A stretch of DNA of 64,000 nt from Persicitalea sp964500445 (GCA_964500445.1 CAZCOG010000005.1:1-64000), one strand, 5' to 3'. Shown: positions 8,840-17,486, counted from the first letter of the stretch. Made by a program: numbers and translations. The notes: generated by a model from the sequence alone, not told the origin.

Positions 8840-9634
8840 ATGAAAAAGACTTTCAACTATATTCTGGGCTTAGCGTTTGTCTCAGCCCTGGTTCTGGCTT
8901 GCACCAACGACAACGTCGACCCTATCGACAACAGCACCAACGCTGTTACGCTGGAATTTGACAATCGTGTGGGAGCGCAGAAAATGACTTTGGGTACGGG
9001 TACTTACAAGAATGGCTCGGGCGAAGAATTCACGCTGACAACCTTCAACTACTTCATCAGCAATGTGGCTTTGAAAAATGCTGACGGGACTGTGGTGAAG
9101 TTCCCCGAGCAGTACTTTCTGATTCGCCAGGCCGACCCCAAAACCTGGATGTCTAAGTTGACAGCTGTTCCTGCGGCAGACTACACCGAAATCAGTTTTC
9201 TGATTGGCGTGGACAGTACCCGTAGCGTTGCAGGTGTCGATAAACGGACGGGCGTCCTCGACGAGTTGTCTTACGGAGACGATGGCATGGCGTGGAGCTG
9301 GAATTCAGGCTATATCTTTGTCAAGATGGAGGGAACGTCGCCCGTGGTGCCGCTCAATTCGGCGGGCAAGCGGGCCTTTGCGATGCATATCGGCGGATTT
9401 AAAAGCCCCGCCAACAACCTCCGCACTGTCACGCTGCCGCTGAACGGCCAAGCCACCGTGCGTAAAAATATCGCACCTACCATTCATCTGGTGGCTGATT
9501 TTCTGAAAGTTTTCGACGGACCAAACACGATCAAACTCGCCGAAACCAACAGCGTACATAACCCTGCTGTGGCCGGACCAATTGCCGATAATTATGTAAA
9601 GATGTTCGTAGTGGACCATGTGCATAACGATTAA
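8840..9634 (+). CDS. MbnP-family copper-binding lipoprotein
   Basis: Matches the MbnP family (TIGR04052 type), periplasmic proteins that in studied members bind copper once an MbnH enzyme has converted a conserved Trp into kynurenine. This protein has 264 aa and a lipoprotein signal ending LVLAC (Cys21). It shows the family features FNYFISNVAL (69-78), GMAWSWNSGYIFVKMEG (149-165, Trp152 and Trp154), MHIGG (182-186) and the C-terminal histidines His240, His260 and His262. It lies between two diheme peroxidases, the classic MbnP-MbnH arrangement in doubled form. No methanobactin precursor or MbnB/MbnC is visible, so a methanobactin-independent role is likely. Copper binding is inferred from the family. 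Confidence 0.88.
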   Translation: MKKTFNYILGLAFVSALVLACTNDNVDPIDNSTNAVTLEFDNRVGAQKMTLGTGTYKNGSGEEFTLTTFNYFISNVALKNADGTVVKFPEQYFLIRQADPKTWMSKLTAVPAADYTEISFLIGVDSTRSVAGVDKRTGVLDELSYGDDGMAWSWNSGYIFVKMEGTSPVVPLNSAGKRAFAMHIGGFKSPANNLRTVTLPLNGQATVRKNIAPTIHLVADFLKVFDGPNTIKLAETNSVHNPAVAGPIADNYVKMFVVDHVHND

Positions 9635-9681
9635 ATAAACGGGGGGAGCGGCCGGTGGGCTGTTCCCCTTTTTTCATCCCT

Positions 9682-10704
9682 ATGAAAAACTTTGTACTGA
9701 TTGGCCTTTTGCTTTGGCTGACGGCAGGATGCACCCCCACGGATACTGCCGAACCGGAAGTACTATTCAAAGTACCCGCCAATTTCCCCGAGCCACTCTA
9801 TAATTTCGAGGCAAATCCCATCACCAACGACGGTTTTGAGCTGGGAAAAGCCCTTTTCTATGATCCTATCCTGTCGCGCGACGGCTCTATTTCCTGCGGC
9901 GAATGTCACAGCCAACCCTCGGGCTTCACGCACCACGGCCACGACCTCAGTCACGGTATCGACAACCGCAGGGGAACGCGCAATTCGCTACCCGTACAGA
10001 ACCTCGCCTGGGAGTCGGAGTTTTTCTGGGATGGCGGCGTCATTGACCTGGATCGGGTTCCGATTGCGCCCATCGAGAATCCGGTGGAAATGGATGAGAA
10101 AGGGACAAATGTGCTGGAAAAGCTACGTACTTCACCGCGTTATCCGGCGATGTTCAAACGGGCCTACGGTTCGGAAGAAATCACGTCGGCCAAGTTTCTG
10201 AAAGCCCTCTCGCAATTCATGCTCACCCTGGTGTCGGCGGATTCGCGTTACGACAAGTTCGTGCGCAACGAAGACGAAACCCTCACGCCGGACGAATCGG
10301 CGGGCCTGACTATTTTCAGGCAGAAGTGCGCCAGCTGCCACGCAGGCGAGCTTTTTACCGACCGAAGCTACCGCAACAACGGCATTGCGATTCAGGGTGA
10401 TGACGAAGGCCGCTCACGGGTAACTGCCAAGGAAACCGATCGCTATAAGTTCAGAGTACCCAGCCTGCGCAACGTGGCCGTGACTGGCCCTTACATGCAC
10501 GACGGGCGTTTTTACACGCTGGAAGCCGTGCTGGATCACTACGCAGAAGGCGTACAGGATACCCCAAATCTTGATCCTTTGCTCACTAAAAACGGACAAC
10601 TAGGCATCGCGCTCTCGACCGAAGAAAAGCAGCAGGTGGTGGCCTTCCTCAAAACGCTGACGGACGAGACTTTCCTGAAAAACCGAAAATTTTCCCAAAA
10701 CTGA
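9682..10704 (+). CDS. MbnH-like diheme cytochrome c peroxidase-family lipoprotein (copy 2)
   Basis: A second member of the diheme peroxidase family, 340 aa. Start placed at the ATG at 9682, which begins a lipoprotein signal (MKNFVLIGLLLWLTAGC, Cys17); an upstream GTG at 9655 would add nine unlikely residues. Heme motifs are CGECH (72-76) and CASCH (216-220), and YMHDGR is conserved. It is closely similar to copy 1 around the first heme (GECH.QP.GFTHH.HDLSHGI) but lacks copy 1's extra loop before the third motif. It lies 47 nt after the MbnP gene and 2 nt before the next gene, so it is clearly in the same operon. The two copies may act on different residues or partners, which the sequence cannot settle. 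Confidence 0.9.
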   Translation: MKNFVLIGLLLWLTAGCTPTDTAEPEVLFKVPANFPEPLYNFEANPITNDGFELGKALFYDPILSRDGSISCGECHSQPSGFTHHGHDLSHGIDNRRGTRNSLPVQNLAWESEFFWDGGVIDLDRVPIAPIENPVEMDEKGTNVLEKLRTSPRYPAMFKRAYGSEEITSAKFLKALSQFMLTLVSADSRYDKFVRNEDETLTPDESAGLTIFRQKCASCHAGELFTDRSYRNNGIAIQGDDEGRSRVTAKETDRYKFRVPSLRNVAVTGPYMHDGRFYTLEAVLDHYAEGVQDTPNLDPLLTKNGQLGIALSTEEKQQVVAFLKTLTDETFLKNRKFSQN

Positions 10705-10706
10705 CA

Positions 10707-11612
10707 ATGAAAAAGATACTTTTACTCTTATTGGTATTAGGCACTTATGCCCCCGCCAACGCCTGTGACATGTGCGGCTGCGCCAACAGCGGTTCTTACT
10801 TCGGGCTGATGCCGCAGTCGCACAAGTCGATGGTGGGCCTGCGCTATTCACACCTGAATTTTGAAACGCACCCAACCAGCCTGTATTCCCGCACCGAGGA
10901 AACCTTTCGGATTACCGAACTTTACGGACGGTTTTATCCGGCCAAACGCGTACAGGCAATGGTGTTTCTGCCCTATCGTATGGATGAGCAACTGGTAGAG
11001 GGCGGTCTAAAAAAGCAGCGAGGCTTCGGTGATGCCACGCTGCTGGTCAACTACAACCTGCTGAATACTTTCATGGATAGCGAAGAAGTGCATCACATCA
11101 ATCACAGCTTACAGCTCGGTGGCGGGGTGAAAGTACCCACGGGCCGTTTTCGCTACGATGAGAACGATCCGCTGGCGGTGGCTAATGCCAACTTCCAGCC
11201 CGGAACCGGCAGCACGGATTTTATCCTGAATGCTTTCTATACCCTGACTGTTGGCAAATGGGGTACTTTGCTGACGGCTTCCCACAAGTTGAACACTACC
11301 AACGACCGCGGCTATCGCTTCGGCAACCAAACCTACGGTAGCTTGGATCTGTACCGTACTTTCACGCAAGGTACTTTATCAATAATGCCACACCTGGGCC
11401 TGTATGCCGAGCATTCGGCGTACGGGAATCAGAATGGAAAAACCATACACGAAAGCGGTGGGAATCTGCTCAACGGCACAGCGGGGGTTTCGCTCTTTGC
11501 CAATCGCTGGACGGCTGGTGTGAGCTATCAAAAGCCGCTGGCGCAGAACTTGTCGGGCGGCGAAGTCGTGAGCAAGTCGCGGGCGCTGGTGCAGGTGGCG
11601 TGGTTGTTTTGA
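10707..11612 (+). CDS. CDMCGC-motif outer-membrane barrel-like protein
   Basis: A 301-aa exported protein that starts 2 nt after the preceding peroxidase, so coupled to it. Signal peptidase would cut after about Ala19, leaving Cys20 at or near the mature N-terminus in a CDMCGC cluster (20-25) well suited to binding soft metals. The rest alternates hydrophobic and polar residues with many aromatic strand ends and closes in VQVAWLF, consistent with an outer-membrane beta-barrel of the kind often labelled 'transporter' in Bacteroidota. It may pass copper across the outer membrane or hold it at the periplasmic face; this is inferred from motif and operon, not shown. Confidence 0.75.
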   Translation: MKKILLLLLVLGTYAPANACDMCGCANSGSYFGLMPQSHKSMVGLRYSHLNFETHPTSLYSRTEETFRITELYGRFYPAKRVQAMVFLPYRMDEQLVEGGLKKQRGFGDATLLVNYNLLNTFMDSEEVHHINHSLQLGGGVKVPTGRFRYDENDPLAVANANFQPGTGSTDFILNAFYTLTVGKWGTLLTASHKLNTTNDRGYRFGNQTYGSLDLYRTFTQGTLSIMPHLGLYAEHSAYGNQNGKTIHESGGNLLNGTAGVSLFANRWTAGVSYQKPLAQNLSGGEVVSKSRALVQVAWLF

Positions 11613-11689
11613 GAGCGTAATGTATGATTTGGTGAATATTTTCGGAACTTCGCCGAAAGGATTTTATCAAAAAAACTATCCTCAGAAAC

Positions 11690-12625
11690 ATGCACATCAA
11701 AATCGGTACCCGCGGCAGCAAATTAGCCTTATGGCAAGCATATTATGTAGAGCAACTCCTGCAAGATGGGGGCGCCTCTACCGAAATCGTCATTATCGAA
11801 ACCAAGGGCGATAAAATACTGGATCGGGCTTTGTCAAAGATTGGTAGCAAAGGAATTTTTACCGAAGAACTGGAAGAAAAACTCCAAACCGGCGGCATCG
11901 ATATTGCCGTTCATAGTGCCAAGGATTTACAGTCAGACTTGGGGGAAGAGTTTGAAATTCTGGCTTTTACAGAACGTGAAAAAGTGAATGACGTGCTGGT
12001 CAGCCATGATACCAGTCTTTCGTTAAATCGTGAAGAACCTTTTGTCGTAGGTACTTCCTCGACCCGGCGCATCGCTACCTTGCGGCATTTTTACCCGCAC
12101 CTTAAAACAGTGGATATGCGCGGTAATCTGCAAACCCGTCTTCGCAAGCTGGAAGAAGGCCATTGTGACGCCCTGCTGCTGGCTTACGCGGGTGTTCACC
12201 GCATGGGCTACGACGACCGGATCGCTCAGTACCTTCCCCTGCAAGAATTCACTCCTGCCGTGGGGCAGGGCAGCGTGGCCATAGAATGCGCCGTGTCGCT
12301 GGACCCGAATAAGAAAGAAGCTGTTGGTAAACTACTCAATCACGTCGAAACCTCGATTTGCCTCCGCGCTGAGCGGGCGTTTCTGCACCGTTTGCAGGGC
12401 GGCTGCAGCGTGCCGCTTTTTGCTCTGGCTACCTTAGTCGAGGGAAAAATTAATATTTCGGGTGGCGTCATCAGCCTGGATGGCAGCGAAATGCTCCGAC
12501 GTACCATTTCAGAAGGCTCCCCTACGCATCCCGAAAAAGTGGGAGAAGCCCTGGCCGAAGAACTCCTGGACGCCGGAGCCGGGCGGATTTTGGCAGAGAT
12601 CAAAGAGCATCAAAAAATTCAGTAG
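11690..12625 (+). CDS. hemC: Hydroxymethylbilane synthase (porphobilinogen deaminase)
   Basis: Joins four porphobilinogen units into hydroxymethylbilane in heme synthesis. At 311 aa it is full length. Visible motifs are the N-terminal IGTRGSKLALWQA, the catalytic Asp in HSAKDLQ (about residues 75-81), the cofactor-contacting GTSSTRR and MRGNLQTRLRKL, and the dipyrromethane-carrying Cys in LQGGCSVPLFA. It follows the MbnP cluster by 77 nt on the same strand, with no clear terminator between, so partial readthrough is possible; that would be notable because the cluster encodes two diheme proteins. hemJ lies elsewhere in the window. Confidence 0.97.
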   Translation: MHIKIGTRGSKLALWQAYYVEQLLQDGGASTEIVIIETKGDKILDRALSKIGSKGIFTEELEEKLQTGGIDIAVHSAKDLQSDLGEEFEILAFTEREKVNDVLVSHDTSLSLNREEPFVVGTSSTRRIATLRHFYPHLKTVDMRGNLQTRLRKLEEGHCDALLLAYAGVHRMGYDDRIAQYLPLQEFTPAVGQGSVAIECAVSLDPNKKEAVGKLLNHVETSICLRAERAFLHRLQGGCSVPLFALATLVEGKINISGGVISLDGSEMLRRTISEGSPTHPEKVGEALAEELLDAGAGRILAEIKEHQKIQ

Positions 12626-12677
12626 CCCCTGTTGGGCCGAACACTTAGGTTCGCTCCTACGGAACCTGCTTCATGCC

Positions 12678-13985
12678 TTATTTCCAAAACTCTACCCCCG
12701 CTAACCGCTGCAATTCCAGGCCATTCATAAAAATCTGGTACTGCAAATTAACCTGACCAAGCCGTGCCTCTTCGATGCCCGTTTGGGCGCTTTCCAACTC
12801 CACAGCCGTGATAGTACCATTGGCAAGTCGGTTTTCGGCGATGGCCAAGGCACGGTCTGCCTGGATGAGTTGGGCTTGCAGACTTTGCAGGCGAGCCTCA
12901 TTGCTACGGCGATCCGCCAGAACGGTTTCCATATCCTTGCGAAGGTTGGCGCTCACGGCTTCCAGGTTATAATCGCTGGCCTGTCGGCTGATTACGGCGG
13001 CCTTACGCTGCAAGTCATAGCGCTTGCCCGCGTACAATGGAATCGTGACCGCAACACCCGCTGAGGTATTAGGCCGTAAAATATTGATATCAGGCACGTA
13101 ACCATTTTTGACACCCGCCGAAGCGTTGAGCAGCAGCGTAGGCAGATGCGCCTTCCGGGCGATTTCGATTTCTGTATCGGCACTGCGGATGCGATCCTGA
13201 GCCAGCAGCAATTCTTTGTTCTGGCCTTCGGCCTGAGTCATCAATCCGCCAATCGGAGCCAAACTACCAGGTGTTTCTGGGGCCGAGAATTCTTCAATTG
13301 CCAGATTTTCGCGGGCAACTCCCGTGAGGTAGGCAAGCATAATTTTTTGTTTTTCCACCTGATTCTCGAAATCAATCTTGCGGGTTCTGGCTGTTTCGAG
13401 ACGAACTTTCTGTGTAACGATGTCAAATTCCAAGGCATCGCCGTTCTGATATCGATCGGCGATTTGCTGAATGAGTTTGGAAGAGATCGCGATTACATCA
13501 TCTTGTACTTGAATACTATTTTGCAGAAAACCGACGCTGTAATACAGCTGTGCGATCTGGTAAGCGAGGTTCTGCTTCGTCAATTCCAGACTGTGGCGCT
13601 GAGTAAGAACATTTTCCTGCGCCTGCCGGATGCTCAAATCCGTCTTACCAAAATCATAGAGGGCGTATCCCGCCGACACGTTGAAGTTGTAGTTGTTGTG
13701 CGGGATAAACTGCAGCGTTTTCGGCCCGTCGGGGGTAGGTAGGGCAGCCTGGGCTACCGGAGTGACATAGGTATAGCTGGCATTGCCGTTTACGAACGGA
13801 AGCAAGGCTGTTCTGGCAATATCCACCTGCATTTCCCCACTCTGAATCAGCCGCTCGGCTTCTTTCAGTTTGGGAAAATTGCTAAAAGCAGCCTGCACCA
13901 GATTATCCAGTTCGGCAGGACTCTGAGCGCGTGCTTTGCCCAATAATACGCATAGCAGAGCGACGACAAAAAATGATCTTTTCAT
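12678..13985 (-). CDS. TolC-family outer-membrane efflux protein
   Basis: The outer-membrane channel of a tripartite efflux pump. Start placed at the ATG at 13985, which begins the signal peptide MKRSFFVVALLCVLLGKARAQ; an ATG seven codons earlier is less likely. The 435-aa protein has two repeats of the outer-membrane efflux domain with long heptad-like helical stretches (for example around VQDDVIAISSKLIQQIADRYQ and LQAQLIQADRALAIAENRLANG). It is the third gene behind the emrA- and emrB-like genes, with a 93-nt gap, and forms the complete pump with them. Confidence 0.92.
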   Translation of the reverse strand: MKRSFFVVALLCVLLGKARAQSPAELDNLVQAAFSNFPKLKEAERLIQSGEMQVDIARTALLPFVNGNASYTYVTPVAQAALPTPDGPKTLQFIPHNNYNFNVSAGYALYDFGKTDLSIRQAQENVLTQRHSLELTKQNLAYQIAQLYYSVGFLQNSIQVQDDVIAISSKLIQQIADRYQNGDALEFDIVTQKVRLETARTRKIDFENQVEKQKIMLAYLTGVARENLAIEEFSAPETPGSLAPIGGLMTQAEGQNKELLLAQDRIRSADTEIEIARKAHLPTLLLNASAGVKNGYVPDINILRPNTSAGVAVTIPLYAGKRYDLQRKAAVISRQASDYNLEAVSANLRKDMETVLADRRSNEARLQSLQAQLIQADRALAIAENRLANGTITAVELESAQTGIEEARLGQVNLQYQIFMNGLELQRLAGVEFWK

Positions 13986-14078
13986 ATTTGGTTTCTTGAT
14001 TTTCAAATTTTTAGATAGAGTACATGCGGAGTTTTTCAGATTGTAAAAACCTTCGACTTTCGAACCGTTAACCCGAAA

Positions 14079-15686
14079 TCAGTGGGCCGCCTCCGCCGCC
14101 ATCTTCGCCTGCGCGGCTGCCTCTTGGGCGGTTTTCTTTTTGGTGCGCATAAAAAATAACAGCGGCATGATGGCGATGAAAAAAATCGACACTACCCGAA
14201 ATGTATCAAGATAGGCTAGTAAATAGGATTGCTTATCCACCATCAGCCCCAACTGCCTATACGCCTGTGCAGTAGCCTGCACCGCATCACCCGAAACCGA
14301 CATCATACCGCGTTTGAGCGCTTCAAAACGATCGACGAACAGCGGATTCGCCGGGTCCATATTAACCATCAGATCGGAGCGGTGCTGAGCGTAGCGCTGT
14401 ACCACGAAATTATTGGCCAGCGCGATACCAAATGCTCCCCCAAGTTGCCTGATCATATTGTTAATGGCGATTCCCGCTGGGTAGTCCTGCGGTGACAGTC
14501 CGGCCACAGCCTGATTGATCAGGGGCAATTGTAGCATCGAAATTCCCGCCACCCTAAGTAACTGTACCGGAAACCATTGCCACTGGCTGGCATCGGCCGT
14601 GAAGTTGCCGGCCTCAAAGCCAAAAACGATCATCAGGATCATCCCGATGGTAATGAAAGGCAAAGGCGAAGCCCCCGCCGACAGACGGCGGCCCAGGATA
14701 GGCATCAGAATTACGCCGGCCATCGTGGGCCATAGCAGCGAGAGGCCCGTCATGGTGGCGGTATAGCCGCTGATGCGCTGCACCAAAACCGGATAAACAA
14801 ATACGGAAGTAAACAAACCAATGCCGGCCACGAAGCTGAGAATCGTAGTCAAAGCGAGCGTTCGGTCTTTCATCACCCGGATATTCACCACCGGTTGGTC
14901 CGTAGAAAGTTCGCGCCAGATGAAACCTATGATGCCGGCGACCGCCGCCGCCGTGAAGCCGATAATCATTCTGGAATCGAACCAGTCCTCAGACTCGCCT
15001 TTTTCCAAAATAAATTGCAGCGAACCTACGCCTACCATCAGCAACAGAATACCCAGGTAATCGATTTTGATCTGTGCCTTTTTCTTGCCCTCACCTATCC
15101 TTTGGTCGATATACAGGTAGGTAGAAGCTGCCGCCAAAATACCGATGGGAATGTTGACAAAAAAGATCGCCGACCAATGGTAGTTGTCGATGATCAGGCC
15201 GCCCACATAAGGGCCAAGCGTAGGCCCCAGGATGATGCCCATACCAAACAAACCTGACGCTACACCGCGCTTCTGCGGCGGGAAGGCATCGAAAAGCAAG
15301 CTTTGTGAAGTGGATAGCAGCGCGCCGCCCCCAATGCCCTGGATAAAGCGCCAGAAAACGAGCGTCGCCAGATCGCCGGAGGTACCGCAGAAATAGGACG
15401 CAATTGTAAATATGACAATCGAAGTGAGGTAGTAGTTTTTGCGGCCAAAGTACTCGCCCAGAAAGCCGGTCATCGGGATGATGATGACGTTGGCGATGGC
15501 GTAGGATGTAATGACCCAGGCTACGTCCTCGATCGTTGCGCCCAATGACCCGGCCATCTCGTTCAGGGCTACGTTGACGATGGTGGTGTCGATGAGTTCC
15601 ATGACCGAAGCCAGAATCACCGTAACCACGATAATAGCCCGCTTTGAGCCCGTAGGCGTCGCGTGGAGCGTTTGTGGATTGTTCAT
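14079..15686 (-). CDS. DHA2-family MFS drug transporter (EmrB/QacA type)
   Basis: The inner-membrane pump of the EmrAB-type system; members of the family expel lipophilic drugs using the proton gradient. At 535 aa with about 14 membrane segments it fits DHA2. Motif A appears as TGFLGEYFGRKNYYLTS, and the DHA2 hallmark near the N-terminus as VMELIDTTIVNVALNEM (Asp in helix 1). The C-terminus is a soluble Lys/Ala-rich tail. It starts 24 nt after emrA, and the membership in one operon with EmrA and TolC makes drug or bile-like toxin export likely. Confidence 0.93.
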   Translation of the reverse strand: MNNPQTLHATPTGSKRAIIVVTVILASVMELIDTTIVNVALNEMAGSLGATIEDVAWVITSYAIANVIIIPMTGFLGEYFGRKNYYLTSIVIFTIASYFCGTSGDLATLVFWRFIQGIGGGALLSTSQSLLFDAFPPQKRGVASGLFGMGIILGPTLGPYVGGLIIDNYHWSAIFFVNIPIGILAAASTYLYIDQRIGEGKKKAQIKIDYLGILLLMVGVGSLQFILEKGESEDWFDSRMIIGFTAAAVAGIIGFIWRELSTDQPVVNIRVMKDRTLALTTILSFVAGIGLFTSVFVYPVLVQRISGYTATMTGLSLLWPTMAGVILMPILGRRLSAGASPLPFITIGMILMIVFGFEAGNFTADASQWQWFPVQLLRVAGISMLQLPLINQAVAGLSPQDYPAGIAINNMIRQLGGAFGIALANNFVVQRYAQHRSDLMVNMDPANPLFVDRFEALKRGMMSVSGDAVQATAQAYRQLGLMVDKQSYLLAYLDTFRVVSIFFIAIMPLLFFMRTKKKTAQEAAAQAKMAAEAAH

Positions 15687-15710
15687 TTTGCCAGAATCCA
15701 GGACTAGACT

Positions 15711-16757
15711 TTAGTTTATTTTCACTACCGCTTCCACGCTCATGCCTACCCGCAGGCGGTCCTTGAACTGATCGGCATTTTCAATCTCGATCTTGACGGG
15801 AATCCGCTGGGTCACCTTTACAAAATTGCCGGAGGCGTTATCGGGAGGTAGTAATGAGAATTTCGCGCCCGTAGCTTCAGAAATTTCGGCCACCTTTCCC
15901 CTGATTTCCAGATCAGGGAAAGCATCCACCTTTACTTCGACGGGTTGTCCCACGCGAATATTGGTTAGCTGTGTCTCCTTGAAATTGGCCGTCACCCAGA
16001 TGTTGCTGCCGTTCACAATCGTGAAGAGTGTCTGGCCAGGCTGCACGTACTGCCCTACCGACACATTGTTGGTGCGGCCCGTCTTGCCGGAGATAGGTGC
16101 TGTGATTTCGGTGTAGGAATTGCGTAGTTTGGCTTGGTCGAGGGCAGCTTGCTTTACTTCTAGCACGGCTTCCATTTTGCGGATGTTTGCTTCGGCGGTG
16201 TTTTCAGCGACTTTGGCCTGTGTGGCCTGCGCCTGCAAAGCGGTGAGCTGGCGGTTCTGAATGTCGCTGGTCGCCTTGGAATCTTCCAGTGAGCGTTTAG
16301 TGATGGAGCCGCCCGTGAACAGATTCTGGTCACGTTGCAGATCGCTCTGTGCTTTGGTTTGGCGGCTGGCCTGGACATCCACGTTGGCACGGGCTACTTT
16401 CACCGCTTCACGCGAATTCAGCAGACTAGCTTTGGCTGTTTCGAGGTCGGCCAGTGACTGCGCGTAATCGGCTTCTGCCTGCGACACGGCCAGTCCGTAC
16501 TCGGCGGGGTCTATTTCCAGCAGTGGCTCACCAGCTTTGACTTGTTGGTAATCAGCCACATTCAGCGTTTTGACGTAGCCCGCCACGCGAGCTAGCACGG
16601 GGGCGGTATTGCCGTCGATCTGGGCATTGTCGGTAGATTCGATCGTCTGGTTGTAGCGATAGGCCCGAAAGCCATATAATGCACCGCATAGCAATACGAT
16701 GCCGATGACGATACGGGGAGCGAATTTTTTGATAGGGTTAACTTTTGCAGTTGCCAT
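15711..16757 (-). CDS. HlyD/EmrA-family membrane fusion protein
   Basis: The periplasmic adaptor that bridges the EmrB-type pump to TolC. A single N-terminal anchor (about residues 14-30) is followed by a split biotinyl-lipoyl domain (VLARVAGYVKTLNVADYQQVKAGEPLLEID), a long coiled-coil hairpin (about 80-200, rich in Gln/Ala/Lys) and the second half ITAPISGKTGRTNNVSVGQYVQPGQTL. The 348 aa length is typical. It is first in the operon and is transcribed divergently from the MarR gene, with operator-like palindromes in between. Confidence 0.94.
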   Translation of the reverse strand: MATAKVNPIKKFAPRIVIGIVLLCGALYGFRAYRYNQTIESTDNAQIDGNTAPVLARVAGYVKTLNVADYQQVKAGEPLLEIDPAEYGLAVSQAEADYAQSLADLETAKASLLNSREAVKVARANVDVQASRQTKAQSDLQRDQNLFTGGSITKRSLEDSKATSDIQNRQLTALQAQATQAKVAENTAEANIRKMEAVLEVKQAALDQAKLRNSYTEITAPISGKTGRTNNVSVGQYVQPGQTLFTIVNGSNIWVTANFKETQLTNIRVGQPVEVKVDAFPDLEIRGKVAEISEATGAKFSLLPPDNASGNFVKVTQRIPVKIEIENADQFKDRLRVGMSVEAVVKIN

Positions 16758-16869
16758 GCTTTGTTGGTTTATGGCGGGCTTAGCCGCCTGATAATGAGTT
16801 AGAAAAGTCTTAGTTGATTTTTAATAAAAACTACCTCACCAATCAATTTAACTTTTTGATTTTTCATGA

Positions 16870-16886
16870 AGTAAACCAGGTTGACT
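16870..16886. promoter_or_regulatory. Palindromic operator-like site 1
   Basis: AGTAAACCAGGTTGACT is a 17-bp imperfect palindrome with 14 of 16 non-central positions symmetric. It touches a TAGATTTG element (16886-16893) on the plus strand. Likely MarR target, by position and by similarity to sites 2 and 3. Confidence 0.6.
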
Positions 16887-16899
16887 AGATTTGCGTTCA

Positions 16900-16931
16900 C
16901 AAAGGTAAACTAGGTTGACCATAAAAGTCAA
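16900..16931 (-). promoter_or_regulatory. Promoter of the emrA-emrB-tolC operon
   Basis: On the minus strand TTG (16929-16931) is followed by 21 nt and TACCTTTG (16900-16907), a good Bacteroidota consensus. The leader to the emrA ATG would be about 135 nt. It interleaves with the marR promoter and with operator sites 2 and 3. Confidence 0.6.
16904..16920. promoter_or_regulatory. Palindromic operator-like site 2
   Basis: GGTAAACTAGGTTGACC is a second 17-bp palindrome of the same type (12 of 16 symmetric positions). It overlaps the minus-strand -7 element CAAAGGTA (16900-16907), so binding should block the efflux operon promoter. Confidence 0.6.
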
Positions 16932-16942
16932 TTGAGTTGACC
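16926..16942. promoter_or_regulatory. Palindromic operator-like site 3
   Basis: AGTCAATTGAGTTGACC is the third copy of the 17-bp palindrome (12 of 16 positions). It covers the -33 TTG of the marR promoter and the -33 of the opposing emrA promoter. Confidence 0.58.
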
Positions 16943-16961
16943 ATATTTTACATTAAATTTG
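16932..16961 (+). promoter_or_regulatory. Promoter of marR
   Basis: TTG (16932-16934), 19 nt, then TAAATTTG (16954-16961) fits the TTG...TAnnTTTG consensus. Transcription would begin about 25 nt before the marR ATG at 16992. The -33 lies inside operator site 3, which predicts autoregulation. Confidence 0.62.
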
Positions 16962-16991
16962 CGTTAAAATTTGATTACTAGTATTTTAACT

Positions 16992-17486
16992 ATGGAAATC
17001 ACAAAAAATAAAATGGAAAAATTCGATTTTGAGCGTTACCACTCTATTCGCCGTCGCTCCCTGGGCAGACTATCGTGGCGTCTCAAAAGGTACTTGGATC
17101 GAAATATGGAACCATTGATGGCGGCCCGAGGCTACGGGGACTTCAAAATGGGGTCATTGGCGCTGTTGGCTAATCTGACGGAAGAAGGTATCACCAACAC
17201 TGAACTGGCCAAGAAGGCAGGAATCAGTAAGCAGGCGATGAGCAAGGTGGTGAGAGAACTGGAAGAAAATGGCTATATCAATATTCAGCCTCACGAAAGT
17301 GACGCCCGGTCAAGCGTAATTTTCCTGGATGAACGCGGCAAAGAGCTTTTTGTAGATCTTAATGAAGTGATGAATAATGTTCGCGCGCGCATGGACGAGA
17401 TAGTGGGAAAAGAGCGAATCGAGGGGATGATTGATGTTTTGTACGAGCTTTTGGAGGTACTTGAGAATGATGGTTCAGCCGCCTGA
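16992..17486 (+). CDS. MarR-family transcriptional regulator
   Basis: A winged-helix regulator of the MarR family, 164 aa. The winged HTH spans roughly residues 55-115: TNTELAKKAGISKQAMSKVVRELEENGYI is the recognition region and ESDARSSVIFLDERGKEL the wing with its family Asp-Arg motif. Long helices at both ends form the dimer interface. Start placed at the ATG at 16992 downstream of the -7 element; an ATG at 17013 is also possible. It is divergent from an EmrA/EmrB/TolC operon, a classical layout in which MarR represses pump and itself and is released by a pump substrate. Confidence 0.93.
   Translation: MEITKNKMEKFDFERYHSIRRRSLGRLSWRLKRYLDRNMEPLMAARGYGDFKMGSLALLANLTEEGITNTELAKKAGISKQAMSKVVRELEENGYINIQPHESDARSSVIFLDERGKELFVDLNEVMNNVRARMDEIVGKERIEGMIDVLYELLEVLENDGSAA

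Noticed and set aside
12647..12667. Weak hairpin between hemC and the TolC gene
   Set aside because: Six-bp stem with a nine-nt loop and no T-run on either strand; not a credible terminator.
13146..13742. 198-codon plus-strand frame inside the TolC gene
   Set aside because: Antisense shadow of an obvious TolC-family protein.
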